Shown: piece after piece, positions 1-11,249 of the stretch | How the letters are laid out: every line of letters begins with the position of its first letter | Position numbering within the stretch: position 1 is the stretch's first letter | Assembly: GCA_015680685.1 (NCBI GenBank) | Contig: MNCI01033535.1 | Coordinates: 104,982-168,981, forward strand | Source: Gnetum montanum | Lineage: Eukaryota; Streptophyta; Gnetopsida; Gnetales; Gnetaceae | DNA length: 64,000 bases | Reading direction: 5' to 3' | Notes under the pieces: model-generated | Told to the model about the DNA's origin: nothing | Databases searched by the model: none | What the model saw: only the letters and a program-made list of their open reading frames with translations | Position numbers and translations under genes: made by a program

Positions 1-874
1 TTTCAAACACCTTTTCACATGACCTAGTCCACTAAAAAGATACATCCTTCTTTATGAGTTCTACAAGTGATTTGGCTATTTTCAAAAAGTTTTCAATAAA
101 TATTCTATAATATCCTATATGACCCAAAAAGGATCTTACATCTTTTACTATCTATGGACTTTGAGTGATATTTTGGATGAATCTTATTTTTTTAGTATAT
201 ACCTCTATACCCCTTTGGGAGATTTTGTGTCCTAGTACTATGCTTTCCTGGACCATAAGATGGTTCTTCTTCCAATTAAGCTTTAGATTATTTTCAGCAC
301 ATCTTTTAAGTACTTTCTCCAACTGGTCTAGGGCTTGTTTGAAATCTAGCCCATATGTGGAGAAATCATCCATGAAGAATTTAACACCATCACCTATCTA
401 CTTCTAGAAGATTCTTAAAACCAGTCTTTGGAAGGTTTTTGGCACATTTCACTGACCAAAAGGCATCTATCTATAAGCAAATGTTCCCCATGGACTAGTG
501 AATGTGATTTTCTCTTAGGCCTCTGGTGCAATGCAAATTTGATTGTATCTACTGTACCCATCCAGAAAACTATAGTATTCATGTCGCAAAATTATGTCCA
601 TGACTTGATCAACAAAGGATAATGGAAAATGATCCTTAAACATGGCTAAATTCCATAGCTGAAAATTGATGCACATGCACCATTTTCCTTCCTTCTTTAG
701 AACTATCACCAAAGGGCTTACCCATTCACTATTTGAAATTGGATAAATGAATTCTACCTTTAGCAAATTTTTCAATTCTTTCTTGACTACCTCCTTGAGT
801 TTAGGATTAAGTCTTTATTAAGGTTGATGTTTTGGTTTGACTACAGGATCAGTGTATATCTAGTGTTGGCAAAT
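1..874 (-). pseudogene. Element A: Ty3/gypsy (Athila-type) reverse transcriptase, broken and cut by window edge
   Basis: Read on the minus strand, this is the RT domain of a plant Ty3/gypsy polyprotein, which copies element RNA into DNA. At about 515-775 it shows the IYPIS..WVSPLVIV block, then LDGYSRYNQI near 520-550. The catalytic box FMDDFSTYG lies at about 347-380, followed by NLKLNWKK and IVLGHKISQRGIEV near 170-290, in the usual RT order. Both catalytic aspartates of the DD pair are present. The frame is broken between the N- and C-terminal blocks. RNase H and integrase would lie before base 1 and are not visible. Clade assignment to Athila rests on motif memory, the linker just upstream and the tRNA-Asp-type primer site of the same element. 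Confidence 0.85.
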
Positions 875-1790
875 TCATGGATTAATTCCTATGACCTCAT
901 CATAAGACCACACCAATGCTATGGGCCATCTGTTAAGAACTTCCAATAGTTTTTCTTTTTGTTCCTTGTCTAGGTTGGCATTGATAATTACAAACCTCTT
1001 GTTATTCAAAAATACATATGTTAATATTTTTAGTATGGCTTTCAATTCCAACAGTTCTAGTTCCATTGTATCTCAGATTTTCAAGTGTTCCTAGTCTATT
1101 TTTTCCTCCTAATTATTCTAAGGGTAAGAGTGTCTTTTTCTTAGTTGTTCCAACTTATCTATTTTTGTAACATAGGTACTAATAATCTGTTCTTTTGGTT
1201 CCATGTACTTATCAGATTGGATTTCTTAACTGGTAATTAGCCACTAGGTGTCCTCTTATTTGGTGGCTATTGCATATAGACAATTTTTCATACAACTTGT
1301 TTCTACACATTGATTACATGCCTTAGTCTCTCTTTGCTTAATGGCTTAAACTTCTTGCACATAATTGCACCCTTGATCATTGTATGCAATACATGGCACC
1401 ATCTGTGTATGATTCCAATTTCATCTTCCTTGGAAACTTCCAAGGATAAATCATGAATTTCAAGCTTAGCATCCACAGTGCTAATCCAAGCTCTTCCCAT
1501 GATAATTAGGAACTCTTCCTTGTTTTTTTCCACATGAGTGACCAAAAAATTGATAGGATAGGACTAGCTACTAATGGTAGTAATCACATCATCCACCTGT
1601 CCAAGTGGTACTATGATTGACTAGTTTGTAAGCTCTAAATGAATGTTACTTTCTTTAGTGGTGGAATGTTCCAGGCCTAGTACATGTCTTGAGATATTAG
1701 ATTTACTCTAGACCCAGAATCTAATAGAACTTTGCATGATTTTTGTCCTATTATTTGGAGATAAATGAAGAGACTTCTTGGACTAGCTCT
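875..1790 (-). pseudogene. Element A: pre-RT linker and retropepsin-like protease
   Basis: At 875-1066 the minus strand encodes a linker with FLNNKRFVIINANLDKEQKE and LLEVLNRWPIA, a block that precedes RT in Athila-type elements. Farther upstream (1300-1790) is an aspartic protease. A DSGSRVNL active-site block sits near 1709-1722 and an FLIIMGRAWIST flap-distal block near 1490-1520, the usual D-S/T-G and ILGR-type motifs of retropepsins that process Gag-Pol. The active-site Asp-Ser-Gly is intact but the frame contains stops and frameshifts. It joins gag upstream and RT downstream in the order gag-pro-pol. Confidence 0.8.
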
Positions 1791-4361
1791 TTTCTATGAA
1801 AGAGTCCTTGCATTCATCCAATGTGTTACTATTTTTATGAGCTTAAAAATTGTGACATTTGAACCTAATGAAGTTGAAAGCTTATTGCATTGGGAAAGAC
1901 TCGATGTGGATGGGGTGGAGTTAGACATGTTTCCCATCCAATGAAACTTCTCTAGATATTTTCTAAAGAATGGTCATTTCTTAATTTGAGACTCATAAGT
2001 AACCTTTCTCTCATATGTATTGACTATTCTTATAGCACTTTTGGGCTAGGTTTGTGATGGAAAGTTTCCCTGCATAATAGGAGGTGGCACTGGTGGCATA
2101 GGACTAAAGTGATGAGTAGAAGATCTAGTTATTGGTGGATCATATGGGTTGGAATCAATCCTTGGTAGTGTCAATCTATGGTATTCTACTAATTAGTATT
2201 GTGAAGCTTGAATAGTTGCATGATTAGGTAATATTGGATGCTAGACATAGTATCCATAAGGATTAGGTTGTCAATATGGGTACTATTGGTGCAACGGTGG
2301 CATTGCCCATGATTATAGTGATTGCCACTACTAATCATACTACGCCTATGGCTGACGCAAAGCTCCACTAGAATAATACATTGGTTGAGGTTGTTTTCTA
2401 TAGTTGCCTTGAGGATAAGGTAATTGTTTGGGCATTTTTTTAATAGATCATGGATTAAGTATGTATGTCCCAGTTTCTTACAAATGTACCATGACTAGAC
2501 AACATCCCTTATGGTATTCATACTAGCACATGGTGCAACCTTCATCATCTATGGAGCTAGTGCCTAAGTTCCTAGCGATTGAAGCAACTTTATCCTTTTG
2601 TCCAAATTCCCTCTTCTTCTTTTTATCTCTGCCTTTGTTGAGTACTTGTTCTACTTTCTCCTCCATAATCTTTAGTGTTGTTGTGCATTGTTCATCTACC
2701 AAACCCCACATTTTCTCTACTTGTGCTACTACATTGACAACAAATTTCTAATTTGATAGCATCTCCTTCTTGATGACCTATTCCTCTTGGGTATTGCACA
2801 CATATGCATCTCTTTTCTAGATTAATGAGTCCTTATTTTATTCTTCACTTAATTTCCTTTTTCAGAGTTCTCCTTCTTATTTTGCCACTTTCTTGATGAG
2901 TCTTTGTATATGATGGATGGTTAATTCTAATAGTCTTCCTTAAGCATAAAGCCCAAGGATCTCTCTTGTTTTTCTTCTCAATCCATCTATGATGTGCCTC
3001 AACTATTCCTTTGATGAAAATCTATGGCCTGGCCATCTATGTAACAATGAATAATATATGTCCATTGCTACATAAAGGGTCTCATGAGTCCGTTATTTCT
3101 CTGTCTAGATTTGTTTTCTTAGATTTGACACTTGTGAATAGGTCTAATATTTATCATTAAATATTTCAAGCATGATATTCCAGCATATGATGGATGCAAG
3201 TTCTAGTAACCTATACTAGCTTTCTGCTTCCTTCACAAGTGTTTTAGGAAATAGATTTAATTTCTACCAATCACTCTCTATGTTTTGAAGGGTGTAGGCA
3301 TCATGGAATGCTTAAAGGTGATGCTCAAGATTAGTGTTGTAACCTCCTTCAAATCAAAGCATATTATTCATATCTAGTTATTTGATTCAGCTATCTCTCA
3401 CATCCTTGGTTGATATGTAGATCACTTTTTGAATGTTGATCATGCTCTAGGTTTCCATAAGAGGTTTTTCATGATGATAAAGTTCATAGGCTTTATGGTA
3501 GCAATGACCCCTTCTACACTTGTGCCTCTCTTGATCCTCTCTTCTATCTCTATACCTTCTTCTTTCATACTCCTCATCTTATGAATCAAAATGCCTTAAG
3601 TATCGATCTTGATGACCATGAGCTATTCTCTTTTCCTAATCAAAGTCTTGGTACCTGTGCTATCTCCTATCGTAGTCCTCTGATGATCATGATGAAGTAG
3701 AGAAGGTAGCAAAAGAATGGTGCTAGTTGGTTCTCCTTTCATGATTCTTGTGAGTGTCCTTGTAGGACATAGCAGGATCCCTTGGCCTAAAGTCTTACTT
3801 GTATCTTGAGTTTGTAGCCTCTACCTTATGTGTCTCTAGCAGAGTAGAGTGTAGTTGGGCTTTAACAAGTTCCTTGAGTATGATGATTGGTGTCTTTGAT
3901 GGATCCTCATGGTTCTAGTGGAGTTGTTCCAAAATGAATTGATTTGCATCAATCTCTTCTATGACAATAGATTTGTTGTTTTGCTTCCCTTTGGTATGAA
4001 CATGTTTTATCTCCATAACAACATCTCTCTTTATTTTCTCCCTTATAGGTTCATAGGGTGTAGTCATGTGTTGAGTCACATGATATCCTTCTTGAATCTG
4101 GTCCAAGTGCATTCCCCTTAGAGCAACTTGTGAAATGTTTAGTGTTGCACGTTTGGGAGGTAGGACTATGTCGCCTTGCATGTCTTTCCATCTCATTTGT
4201 TTGTCTTGATAGAATATGAAGGTAAAGTCTAGATGGTATGGATCAATGTAAGCATAAGTAATACATGTCTACATTGGCATTGCCCAGTCTTCTTCATTAG
4301 CAATTCTATCACTACTTCTTATTTCCTTGACAAGTGATAGTTGATCATTATGTGAAGCCAT
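1791..4361 (-). pseudogene. Element A: gag
   Basis: Capsid/nucleocapsid gene of element A. The best start is the ATG at 4361 (MASHNDQLSL), 120 bases inside the PBS. An open stretch at 3915-4196 has YQDKQMRWKDMQGDIVLPP, matched in the gag of element C (about 41040-41150), which fixes frame and identity. Mid-gag homology (helix-rich, ..EEKVEQVLNKGRDKKKKR) is at 2523-2711. A C-x2-C...H..KGCC knuckle-like motif (GCTMC..YEYHKGCCLV) follows near 2470-2535, and a proline/tyrosine/glutamine-rich tail (..PYGYYV-type) lies around 2050-2450. Numerous TAG/TAA stops interrupt it. Non-functional as it stands. Confidence 0.75.
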
Positions 4362-4480
4362 GTTATCATTTTTTTAATGGTTTGTGTTAGTTGTGATTTA
4401 TATTAATGTTTTGAAGATTAGAGTTAGGTTCTGATATAACAAACTTTGGAAAATTAATTACTTAGTATAACACTGACTTA

Positions 4481-4498
4481 TCCCTGACAATGATGCTA
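4481..4498 (-). other. Element A primer-binding site (tRNA-Asp type)
   Basis: The minus strand reads TAGCATCATTGTCAGGGA, one base inside the LTR edge at 4500. It differs from the complement of the plant tRNA-Asp 3' end (TGGCGCCGTTGCCGGGGA) at six positions, all transitions. This marks the 5' end of the internal region and fixes the LTR boundary. Confidence 0.75.
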
Positions 4499-4499
4499 A

Positions 4500-5076
4500 T
4501 GATGAGTAGTGGAATATCCAATATCCAACCATATGAGATACAAGCATTTACACACAATCCCATTTGAACTATACAAATAAGGCAATGTGATTATACTAGT
4601 AATCAATTAGCATTCATGATCATTGTCTTCCTACATGAGTTAGTAATATCAATGTGTATGGTTTAACTCATGGTGAGGTATATGATATTGATGTTGAATT
4701 GGCCATTAGGATCCTAGTAAACATGAAGTGAAAGTAAAGGTTTCTACATCTAAGTGATAGTAAAAAAATTCTAAACTAGCCTATGTGATGATTAGCTGGT
4801 CGTAATCTTTCACTTACACCTTTGACTTCGTGCAACTACTACTAGGATTACCAAGTACTACACTACTTGGCATACCAAGTGATAGTACTACTATGTTATC
4901 AAGCAGTTACTTACATGCTCGAGATCATTCGTACTCATTCCACTTAATGACATTAAAAGTAAATTTCAAGTAATGATAAACATTAACTATGAAAATAGTA
5001 AATAGTAAACTAATTGAAAATAGAAATAAAACTAAGTGCTGGTTCAATGATGTAGAGTAATCTCAATCTTTATTGT
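4500..5076 (-). repeat. Element A 5' LTR, PBS-proximal part (split by element B)
   Basis: Begins TGATGAGTAG next to the PBS and resembles the other LTRs here: conserved CATTGTCTTCC..., GAGGTATATGATATTGATGTTG and ATTACCAAGT blocks. It stops at 5076 where element B is inserted. The text resumes at 12063, where CTTGAATAAAG matches the next part of the related LTR of element C. Joined length is about 846 bases, in line with the other LTRs (about 790-940). Confidence 0.8.
5072..5076. repeat. Target-site duplication ATTGT, left copy (element B)
   Basis: ATTGT immediately precedes the left LTR of B. The same five bases follow the right LTR at 12058-12062. A five-base duplication is what Ty3/gypsy integrases make, so B is a genuine integration event, not an assembly join. 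Confidence 0.8.
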
Positions 5077-5908
5077 TGATGAGTGGTGAGGTACCCCTAC
5101 ACTCAACCATACAAATATGAGTGTTACACACGTGATCTGGTTGAACTCCATAGACTAAGTGCCTACACGCCTTATGGAACAATATTTTTCACAGTTGTAT
5201 GGTTAAGTAAGTCTGAGGTATGTGATTTTTATGTATTTTCTATTTTATCGCCTATGCTAATGAGGGAAAAGGTTAAGAGACTAATTAACTAACTTTAACT
5301 AACTAAGTTCTAATGCCTAGCATCAGTATCCATTCCCACTTGCCATTCACACCCTGAACCAATGCAACCTTCTAAGATTACCTAATGTTATTCGTTACTA
5401 GGATTACCAAGCGTAATGCACGTGCTCGAAGCGGTCATACTAAATGCACTTAACTATGAGAGAAGGGTTGAGAGAGATTGAATTAACTAATAAAGCAATT
5501 AAACAATGAACAATAAATAACAATAATTAAAGTCCTATTTAGCTTAGTCCATGCATTGCAAGGTTTATCCAAAAGTTTGTCTTTATTTCCGTACACAAAC
5601 TTGTGCTCAGGTACAATATTTGCTCCAATAAAGATCCGTTCACTTTGGAACTCCTACTGCGGGCACATGGAAATTATTCTATCTCTAGAGAGGTAAAAAT
5701 GCCATAGTTTTACTAAGGGTCTATATCTATATTAAAAAACAAGGGAGAGCCTCCTCTTATTTATAGATTTTACGACGTGCTGCGATATTGCGTACACAAT
5801 ATCGCAGGGGAAGATGTGATATACGCGATATTGCAGGTGATGTGATATCGTGGAGGATGCGATATTGCATACATGATATCGTGGCCCATGCGATATCGTT
5901 TCACATCA
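5077..5908 (-). repeat. Element B 3' LTR
   Basis: 832 bases, beginning TGATGAGTGG and ending TTTCACATCA on the plus strand. It aligns along nearly its whole length with 11269-12057, with many scattered substitutions. It lacks about 34 bases present in the other copy (near 11360-11415) but has a longer GCGATATTGC/GATATCG-type iteron block (5775-5908 against 12000-12057). Confidence 0.9.
5757..5767 (-). promoter_or_regulatory. TATA box of element B 3' LTR
   Basis: The minus strand has CTATAAATAAGAGG between the palindromic U3 iterons (5775-5908) and the R/U5 part. The 5' copy of the LTR has TTTAAATAAG at 11982-11992. Position and sequence fit an RNA polymerase II LTR promoter. Confidence 0.6.
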
Positions 5909-6400
5909 TACACCCATGACTGAATAAAAATGTGTCCTTGAGTTCCTTACAAAATATCAGGAAGGTCTAGGATTATTGACTTGAATGGAACTAATGGTGA
6001 ATGGGATGACATGTGAACGGATCATCATTACAAAACATGACAAAACTGGTGTTCACAACAACAAGAGTGAACATTTTATACATTTGACATTAGGCCTTAT
6101 TTGGTAGCTGAGAGAGAAGAGAGAATAAGTCTGCCGCTACCAACGCCAAGATTGTGCCTTTTGTTCCTTGCATAGCTACTTTAGCACTGATCCATTCCAA
6201 GTGTTTCCTCCAAATCCAATCTATTGTTGTATAATTTCCATCTGCACACACAACATAGTCTTTATATTAGCAAGGGTAAATGAATCACAATGTAGTGGAT
6301 ACCTTGCTTTAGTGAAAGGTCCATTGGCTGAGTTGTGATATCACTAATACAGGTTTGGAGATATAATAGTGGTGACTACCGAAGGTGTAGGGGTTAGGAG
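5909..6400 (-). other. Element B polypurine tract and 3' untranslated region
   Basis: The minus strand has GTCATGGGTGTA directly before the LTR (5909-5921), the position of the plus-strand primer (PPT). The adjoining 150 bases (GAGTTCCTTACAAAAT..., GTGTTCACAACA) match the same place in element D (14976-15135), so this is a conserved 3' UTR. The aORF found in C and D is missing: only about 350 bases lie between this UTR and the second CATGGG motif at 6425-6437. Confidence 0.6.
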
Positions 6401-7145
6401 AAAATCGAAAAAATTGGGTCAAGACACCCATGACTAAGAGCGAACCTCCGGTAGCAATAGAATGGAGAAAGAAAAAGAATAAGAAAGATGGAAAAAAAGA
6501 GACAACTATAATGTTGATGAAATGGATGTCAAGATGAAAATGAACAAAATAGAGTGAATTGCAAAAATGTTAAGGGAAAGAATTTAACTAGTGTATCAAA
6601 TAGAAATGCCAATGGATACTCCCCAAAGTAGGCTCATGTTCTTAATGCCCTGACAAACCCACATTTGAAGAGTTTGTAGGCTCTGAGAATTTCATTTGGA
6701 ACAAGAGTTAAAGTCTTAACCACAAGAATTTACCAAAAAGAGAAAAATGCATCAACCAAAATATACACTAATGATACAACTGTCAATGAGGTGGACAATG
6801 GAGGAAGAATGATGGAAAGAAGAGAATGGAATGGAATCTCAAGAACAAGGTGATGTACAACCCCTTGTGTAGTTAATGATTAATGTGACTTAGTCGATCC
6901 CATTCCAAGTCTAGCCTTAACAACCCACATCCAGTGACTTCGCATTAATACATTCGGCCGACCCATCCTCTTGAAGTAACAAGAATACCTTCACCAAAGA
7001 GCCACCACCATTCCGATGAAACGATGGAGGAGAGAATGGGAAGCGAGAAGGGCCTTAGTTAGAGGGAACATGTTATTTTAGTTCTATAACCAGTGCTTGT
7101 AGCCCAAATGATTATTTCATCTGAGGAGTGTGCTTTGAATTGTCA
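6401..7145 (-). other. Element B conserved 3' non-coding region
   Basis: Contains a CCCATGACTAAG motif (6428-6438) corresponding to the one upstream of the aORF in D (18338-18350). It also has a block around 7045-7140 (GGGCCTTAGTTAGAGG... GTGCTTGTAGCCC) shared with D at about 19295-19370 and with E at about 32855-32940. No convincing reading frame. The conservation across subfamilies suggests RNA- or promoter-level function or simple common descent. Confidence 0.55.
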
Positions 7146-7535
7146 CTATTTCTTTTTATGCTTATACATGAGAACCACACCATGCAAAGACCTTGTTATT
7201 TTTATTTGCTTAGCTTCTGAATAATTGGGCAACGTTGGAACGGTAAGAAAACTCAAGAAGAGAGCATCCAAGCACCCCAAGATAATGGCCAACACAAATG
7301 CATCAAATTCCTTTGAAGCCACACCCTTTTCAATCCTTGAGTCCTTCCTTAGTTTGAGAAATGCCCAATCACCAATTCGTTGATACTTCTTATTATTGAG
7401 AAAGGGACTGTACAGTTCCAAGCCAAGAGAGACCATAGAAATTTGTGGATGTATGGGTGAAGTGGACTTATTTCCTGTCATATCAAAAGAACCATACCTT
7501 AGTATCAACATCATAATCTTAAAGGTAAAAACCAA
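7146..7535 (-). CDS. Small open reading frame in element B 3' region (129 codons, function unknown)
   Basis: An uninterrupted 129-codon frame in the sense direction of element B, ATG to stop, lying in the conserved region downstream of protease. It includes VASKEFDAFVLAIILG and DALFLSFLTVP, a moderately hydrophobic middle, and a lysine-rich end. I do not recognise a family. Element D has homologous DNA at about 19440-19810, but the frame is interrupted there. It could be a remnant of a spliced leader exon, a small accessory protein, or a chance open frame in a stop-poor stretch. Confidence 0.25.
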   Translation of the reverse strand: MVFTFKIMMLILRYGSFDMTGNKSTSPIHPQISMVSLGLELYSPFLNNKKYQRIGDWAFLKLRKDSRIEKGVASKEFDAFVLAIILGCLDALFLSFLTVPTLPNYSEAKQIKITRSLHGVVLMYKHKKK

Positions 7536-7580
7536 ACATTAGCAACTGATAGAAAATAGTTCATATCATCATTAGAGCAC

Positions 7581-7790
7581 TTATTGGGTGACAAACTTAA
7601 CAAAATAGATAAACACACACACACATACACACAAATAAAACAAAAGGTATAAATGATGTTGTAAAATAAAAATAAGAAAAGTTAAAGAAATTGGAAAACA
7701 AAAAAGTGCAAAACAAAAATGTGGAAAACAAAAACTAAAAAGAACTGAGGGACTCAAATGATTAGCATAGGTGGCCATCTCCCCCATGAC
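7581..7790 (-). repeat. Post-pol CATGGGGGAG motif and T-rich array of element B
   Basis: The minus strand has TCATGGGGGAGATGGCCACC at 7771-7790. This is followed by an array of TTTTTGTTTTNCACA-like units (about 7640-7745) and a CA microsatellite (7613-7635). The same motif plus array occurs in H (63745-64000) and in weaker form in D (about 19960-20120) and C (about 47066-47300). The motif has PPT character and sits where integrase ends in autonomous copies. Confidence 0.6.
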
Positions 7791-8091
7791 TAAATTGAAA
7801 GGGAGAGATCCAAAATAATGAATGTTTATTTGAATTTTTTAAAAGTGTCCAACTTCTCCCAATTGATGTTTTCAGGTTAAGGGTTGGAAGTTGGAGACAC
7901 TCATACTCCAATGTATCTATGCTTTTGTTGTGGGTGCAAGTTATTCCCTCGGTTCATTCCATGCATATTGGTGGGCTACTCTCTTGATTAGCTATCAAAC
8001 ACTGGGTGTTCTCTTGTTGTGTGGTTGCTAAATATAGGCACCTTTGTATCTGATTTTCTTGGGCACACCAGTTGCATGCAGGAGATGTTGA

Positions 8092-8604
8092 TCATTCCTC
8101 CATGTCATCTCCCTCTGAGTCACTATATGTGATGCATGGAACTTTCTTCTTCTCGATCTTTTCATATATATTTTCCTTAGATATTTCCAAGGAAAGATTG
8201 TGGATTCCTAGGCATGCATTGATGGTGCTGAGCCATGCCCTCCCCATTATAATTGGGAAGTCCCCTTTGTTACTGTTGACTTCTATCACTAGGAAATCAG
8301 CTGGGTATGACCAACCACACATAGCGGTAATGATGTCCTCCACCAATACCAAGGGAACAGTGATGGACTGGTCAGCCATCTCTAGTTGAATATTTCTCTT
8401 CTTAAGTGGAGGCAGGTTCCAAGCCTTATACATTTCTTGTGAGATTAGGTTGACTCTGAAACCTGAGTCAAGAAGAGCCTTACGTGGTTCATTCCCAGCA
8501 ACTTGGAGGTAGATTAAGGGACTTTCAGGGTCAGAGAGTTTCCTGGGAAGGTGGCCCACCTTGATCCAATCAATAATGATATGTGTTAACATAACCATGT
8601 GCAT
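8092..8604 (-). pseudogene. Element B protease (open 170-codon segment)
   Basis: Retropepsin-type aspartic protease for Gag maturation. The visible frame has WIKVGHLPRKL, then ALLDSGFRVNLIS with the catalytic Asp-Ser-Gly at about 8461-8469. It continues with NIQLEMADQSI, then DFLVIEV..GDFPIIMGRAWLST near 8225-8290 and ends CITYSDSEGDDMEE. It is the least damaged coding segment of B and matches H (62940-63440) almost residue for residue. Upstream it continues from gag. Downstream, where RT should follow, there is only a short linker and then non-coding DNA. The true ORF would extend into gag, so the ATG at 8604 is not a real start. Confidence 0.85.
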
Positions 8605-11122
8605 TGAGCTCTATTGTTGGTTTGAAGGGAGCTCCAAAGCCTTGTTTGTTGGAGGAGCATGCACAAACTCAACCACTTGTGGTTGTGAGAGATTGTTTGG
8701 GCTTTTGGTTTTGAAGAAATGTCTTCTTTTTTTGTGGTTGTTAGAACCAATAGCGGGTTGAAGGTTTATAGCTCTCATAGCATTACGTTGCTATGATTGA
8801 GTGGGGAGTTCCCCTTGCATTGTTGGAGTGGGTGGTAGTGGAACTACCAGCGTAAGAGATGCAGATGGATTCAGAGGATGGTATGCATGTGGTGTGTCTC
8901 CCGGAGGAGAAGGAGTCCTAAAATACTTCCAAACTTGGTAGTAAAATTGTGGGGTTGCGTGACCCATAGATTCACTTGGAGAAATTAGCTGCTGCATGTA
9001 ATAGCCATATGGGTCTAGTTTCTAGTAAGGGTATTGTTTCCTAGGCGGTGGAATCCCCCATGACTGTGGGTGTTGCCACTGTTGGTGTTGCCTGATAGGT
9101 TGTGGTAGAGTTCCACTTGGATAATACATTAATGATTAGTGGAACTGCCTTGGGTTACCTTGGGGATAAGGTAACCTTTAGGGGGCTTTCCATTTGTTAA
9201 ATATTGTATTGAGTGCATACACCCCAGACTCTTGCAGATGTGAGATTATTGGGCAAGATCCCTTAGGATGGTCATATTGGTAGATCTCACATCCACCGTA
9301 ATTGTCCATGTCAGAATCCAAAACCTCATCGATGATAGTTATTTTTCCCTTACCCTTGTCACATGCATGGCTTGAATCTCTTTGCTTTTTCTTATCATGG
9401 CCACTACTTCACTCTTTAGACTCCTCTACAATTTTTAGAATGGTTTCAATTTTACTATCTAAGGAGTCCCATATTTGATCTACCTTAGCTAACACTTCTG
9501 TTGTTAATTTTTGAAGAGGCAAGGTTTTTCTATTCACCAACTCTTCAAGTGGTGACTCATCCTATTTCTCACAGAATCTTACTCCCTTCTTTTGAAGGGA
9601 AGGATCACGATTGTACTCTTGTACGCTTTCTCTTTTCTGTAGCTCCCCTTCTTCTTTAGCTACTTGTACCAACAATCTATAAATTTCATGGGATCTAAGT
9701 TTAGATAATCTCCCTTGGGCATATGTCCCAAGGGTTCTCCTGGTTTCATGTCTTAGCCCATCTACGAGATGGCGGAGTTGATCCTATTATGCGTGACCAT
9801 GGCCCAGGCAATGATGTAGCAATGCATAATATCGGCCCATGGTAGCATCCAAGGGTTCATGATTACCCTGCTTCCATCCTTAGATCTATTTACACAAGTT
9901 GAACACTTAGGAGTACATTTGATACTTATCATTAAACAGCTCTAGCATCGTACTCCACCTCCTAATGGTTTCTAGTTCTAAGGACCAGTACCAGCTTTCT
10001 GCTTCCTTTATGAGTGTCCTAGGAAATAACTTTAACTTCTGCCACTTGTTCTCAATATTCTACAAGGTGTAGGCATCGTGGAATGCCTATAAGTGGTTCT
10101 ACGGATCAGCATTGTATCCCCCCTCAAATTGTCGGATATTATTCATGTCTAGTCTCTTGATCCGGCTATCTTTCTAGTGCCTTGTAGGTATTCTAATGGC
10201 CTTCGTAATATCTAACATACTTTGGGTGAAAAGTAGGGGTTCATCATGATCATCTCTCTCATGATGTCTATGGTGTCTATGTTGTTTCCTACTTTCCCTT
10301 CTTTCATGTCTTGATTCTCTAGAATTCCCTCATCCTCACTCTCGACTCTCTCATTGAGGTCTCTCAATTTGCTTACCCTTATGCTCACTGTTGTGCTCTT
10401 TGTGACTATGTCTTGATGTGGAAGGAGAGGGTGAATGATGTGATGAAGGGAAAGAAGAAGGAGAACCATCACCATGATGATGTCTCCTACCTTCTCTTCG
10501 GTGGCTACGGCCCCGATTGTGATGATGATCAGATTTTCCACATTTGTCATGTGTTTGTGTTCCCTCATCAAACACTTGGTGTTTATGGGAATCAGAACCA
10601 GGGTTGTGAATCCTAGAGTGTAGGTTCTGATACCCCACCTGCTCACTATCATTAGGAAGGGGTTCTTGAAGAACCTATTGAGATAGGTTCACCACCCTTA
10701 ACTTCTCTTATGGCAGGCGAAGCATTGCAAGGTCCTTTTTTCTTCAATGATGTGTGATAACTCTCCTACTGTGAGTCCCTTAGACATTGTGCCTCTATGG
10801 GATAGTAATCCCTTGTGTCATAGTCTTCTACAAAATATTCAGCGTATAATTCCATCATGGCTATCTGTGCAAGAGCATGAAGAAGCATGTTAGGGATTGC
10901 CCGATCTGGGGGTAACACTATGTTACCTTGCAAGTCTCACTAATGTAGTTGTTCATCCTGATGGAAGACAAAGGTAAAATCAGGTATCTACTCATCGTGA
11001 TGAGTATATACCACCTGATACTATTGAGGAACTGCCAGTTCTTGGTTACGTGTCTTATACCGTCGACTGTCTCTTGTGTGATCCCTAGGTGGTGAAGTGC
11101 TTTTATGAGAAGAAGAAGACAT
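8605..11122 (-). pseudogene. Element B gag
   Basis: Starts at the ATG at 11122 (MSSSSHKSTSPPRDH), matching MSSSHGSDS at the same place in D. Next come a Ser/His/Arg-rich N-terminal part (10351-10650), the central capsid-like part (about 9880-10160), and a helix region with DQIWDSL-type residues (about 9440-9540). A knuckle-like GCEIYQYDHPKGSCP lies at about 9245-9300, followed by a Pro/Gln/Tyr-rich tail (8791-8997, YPQSWG, PYGYYMQQ). Several in-frame stops are present. At some sites B keeps CAG where H has TAG, and the reverse. Confidence 0.75.
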
Positions 11123-11249
11123 TGTCTCTTATTCGATGTGTTGATTGACCATTGTTTAATTTTTCTTTTGATTAACCCTGAGGGTTCATTTAATCTTCCC
11201 AATGATGTGGATGATTTCCTATGTTCTACTTAGCGCACAAACAACTTAG

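Noticed and set aside
5781-5908. Palindromic iterons as a replication origin
   Set aside because: They sit in LTR U3 next to TATA and have counterparts in each LTR family; promoter architecture explains them better.
7613-7635. CA repeat as a CRISPR-like or regulatory array
   Set aside because: Simple microsatellite with no spacers.
8072-8389. 105-codon plus-strand frame as a gene
   Set aside because: Exactly antisense to the well-supported protease of element B; a shadow frame.
10413-10616. Plus-strand frame over B's gag
   Set aside because: Antisense to the Ser/His-rich N-terminal gag segment; no independent support.
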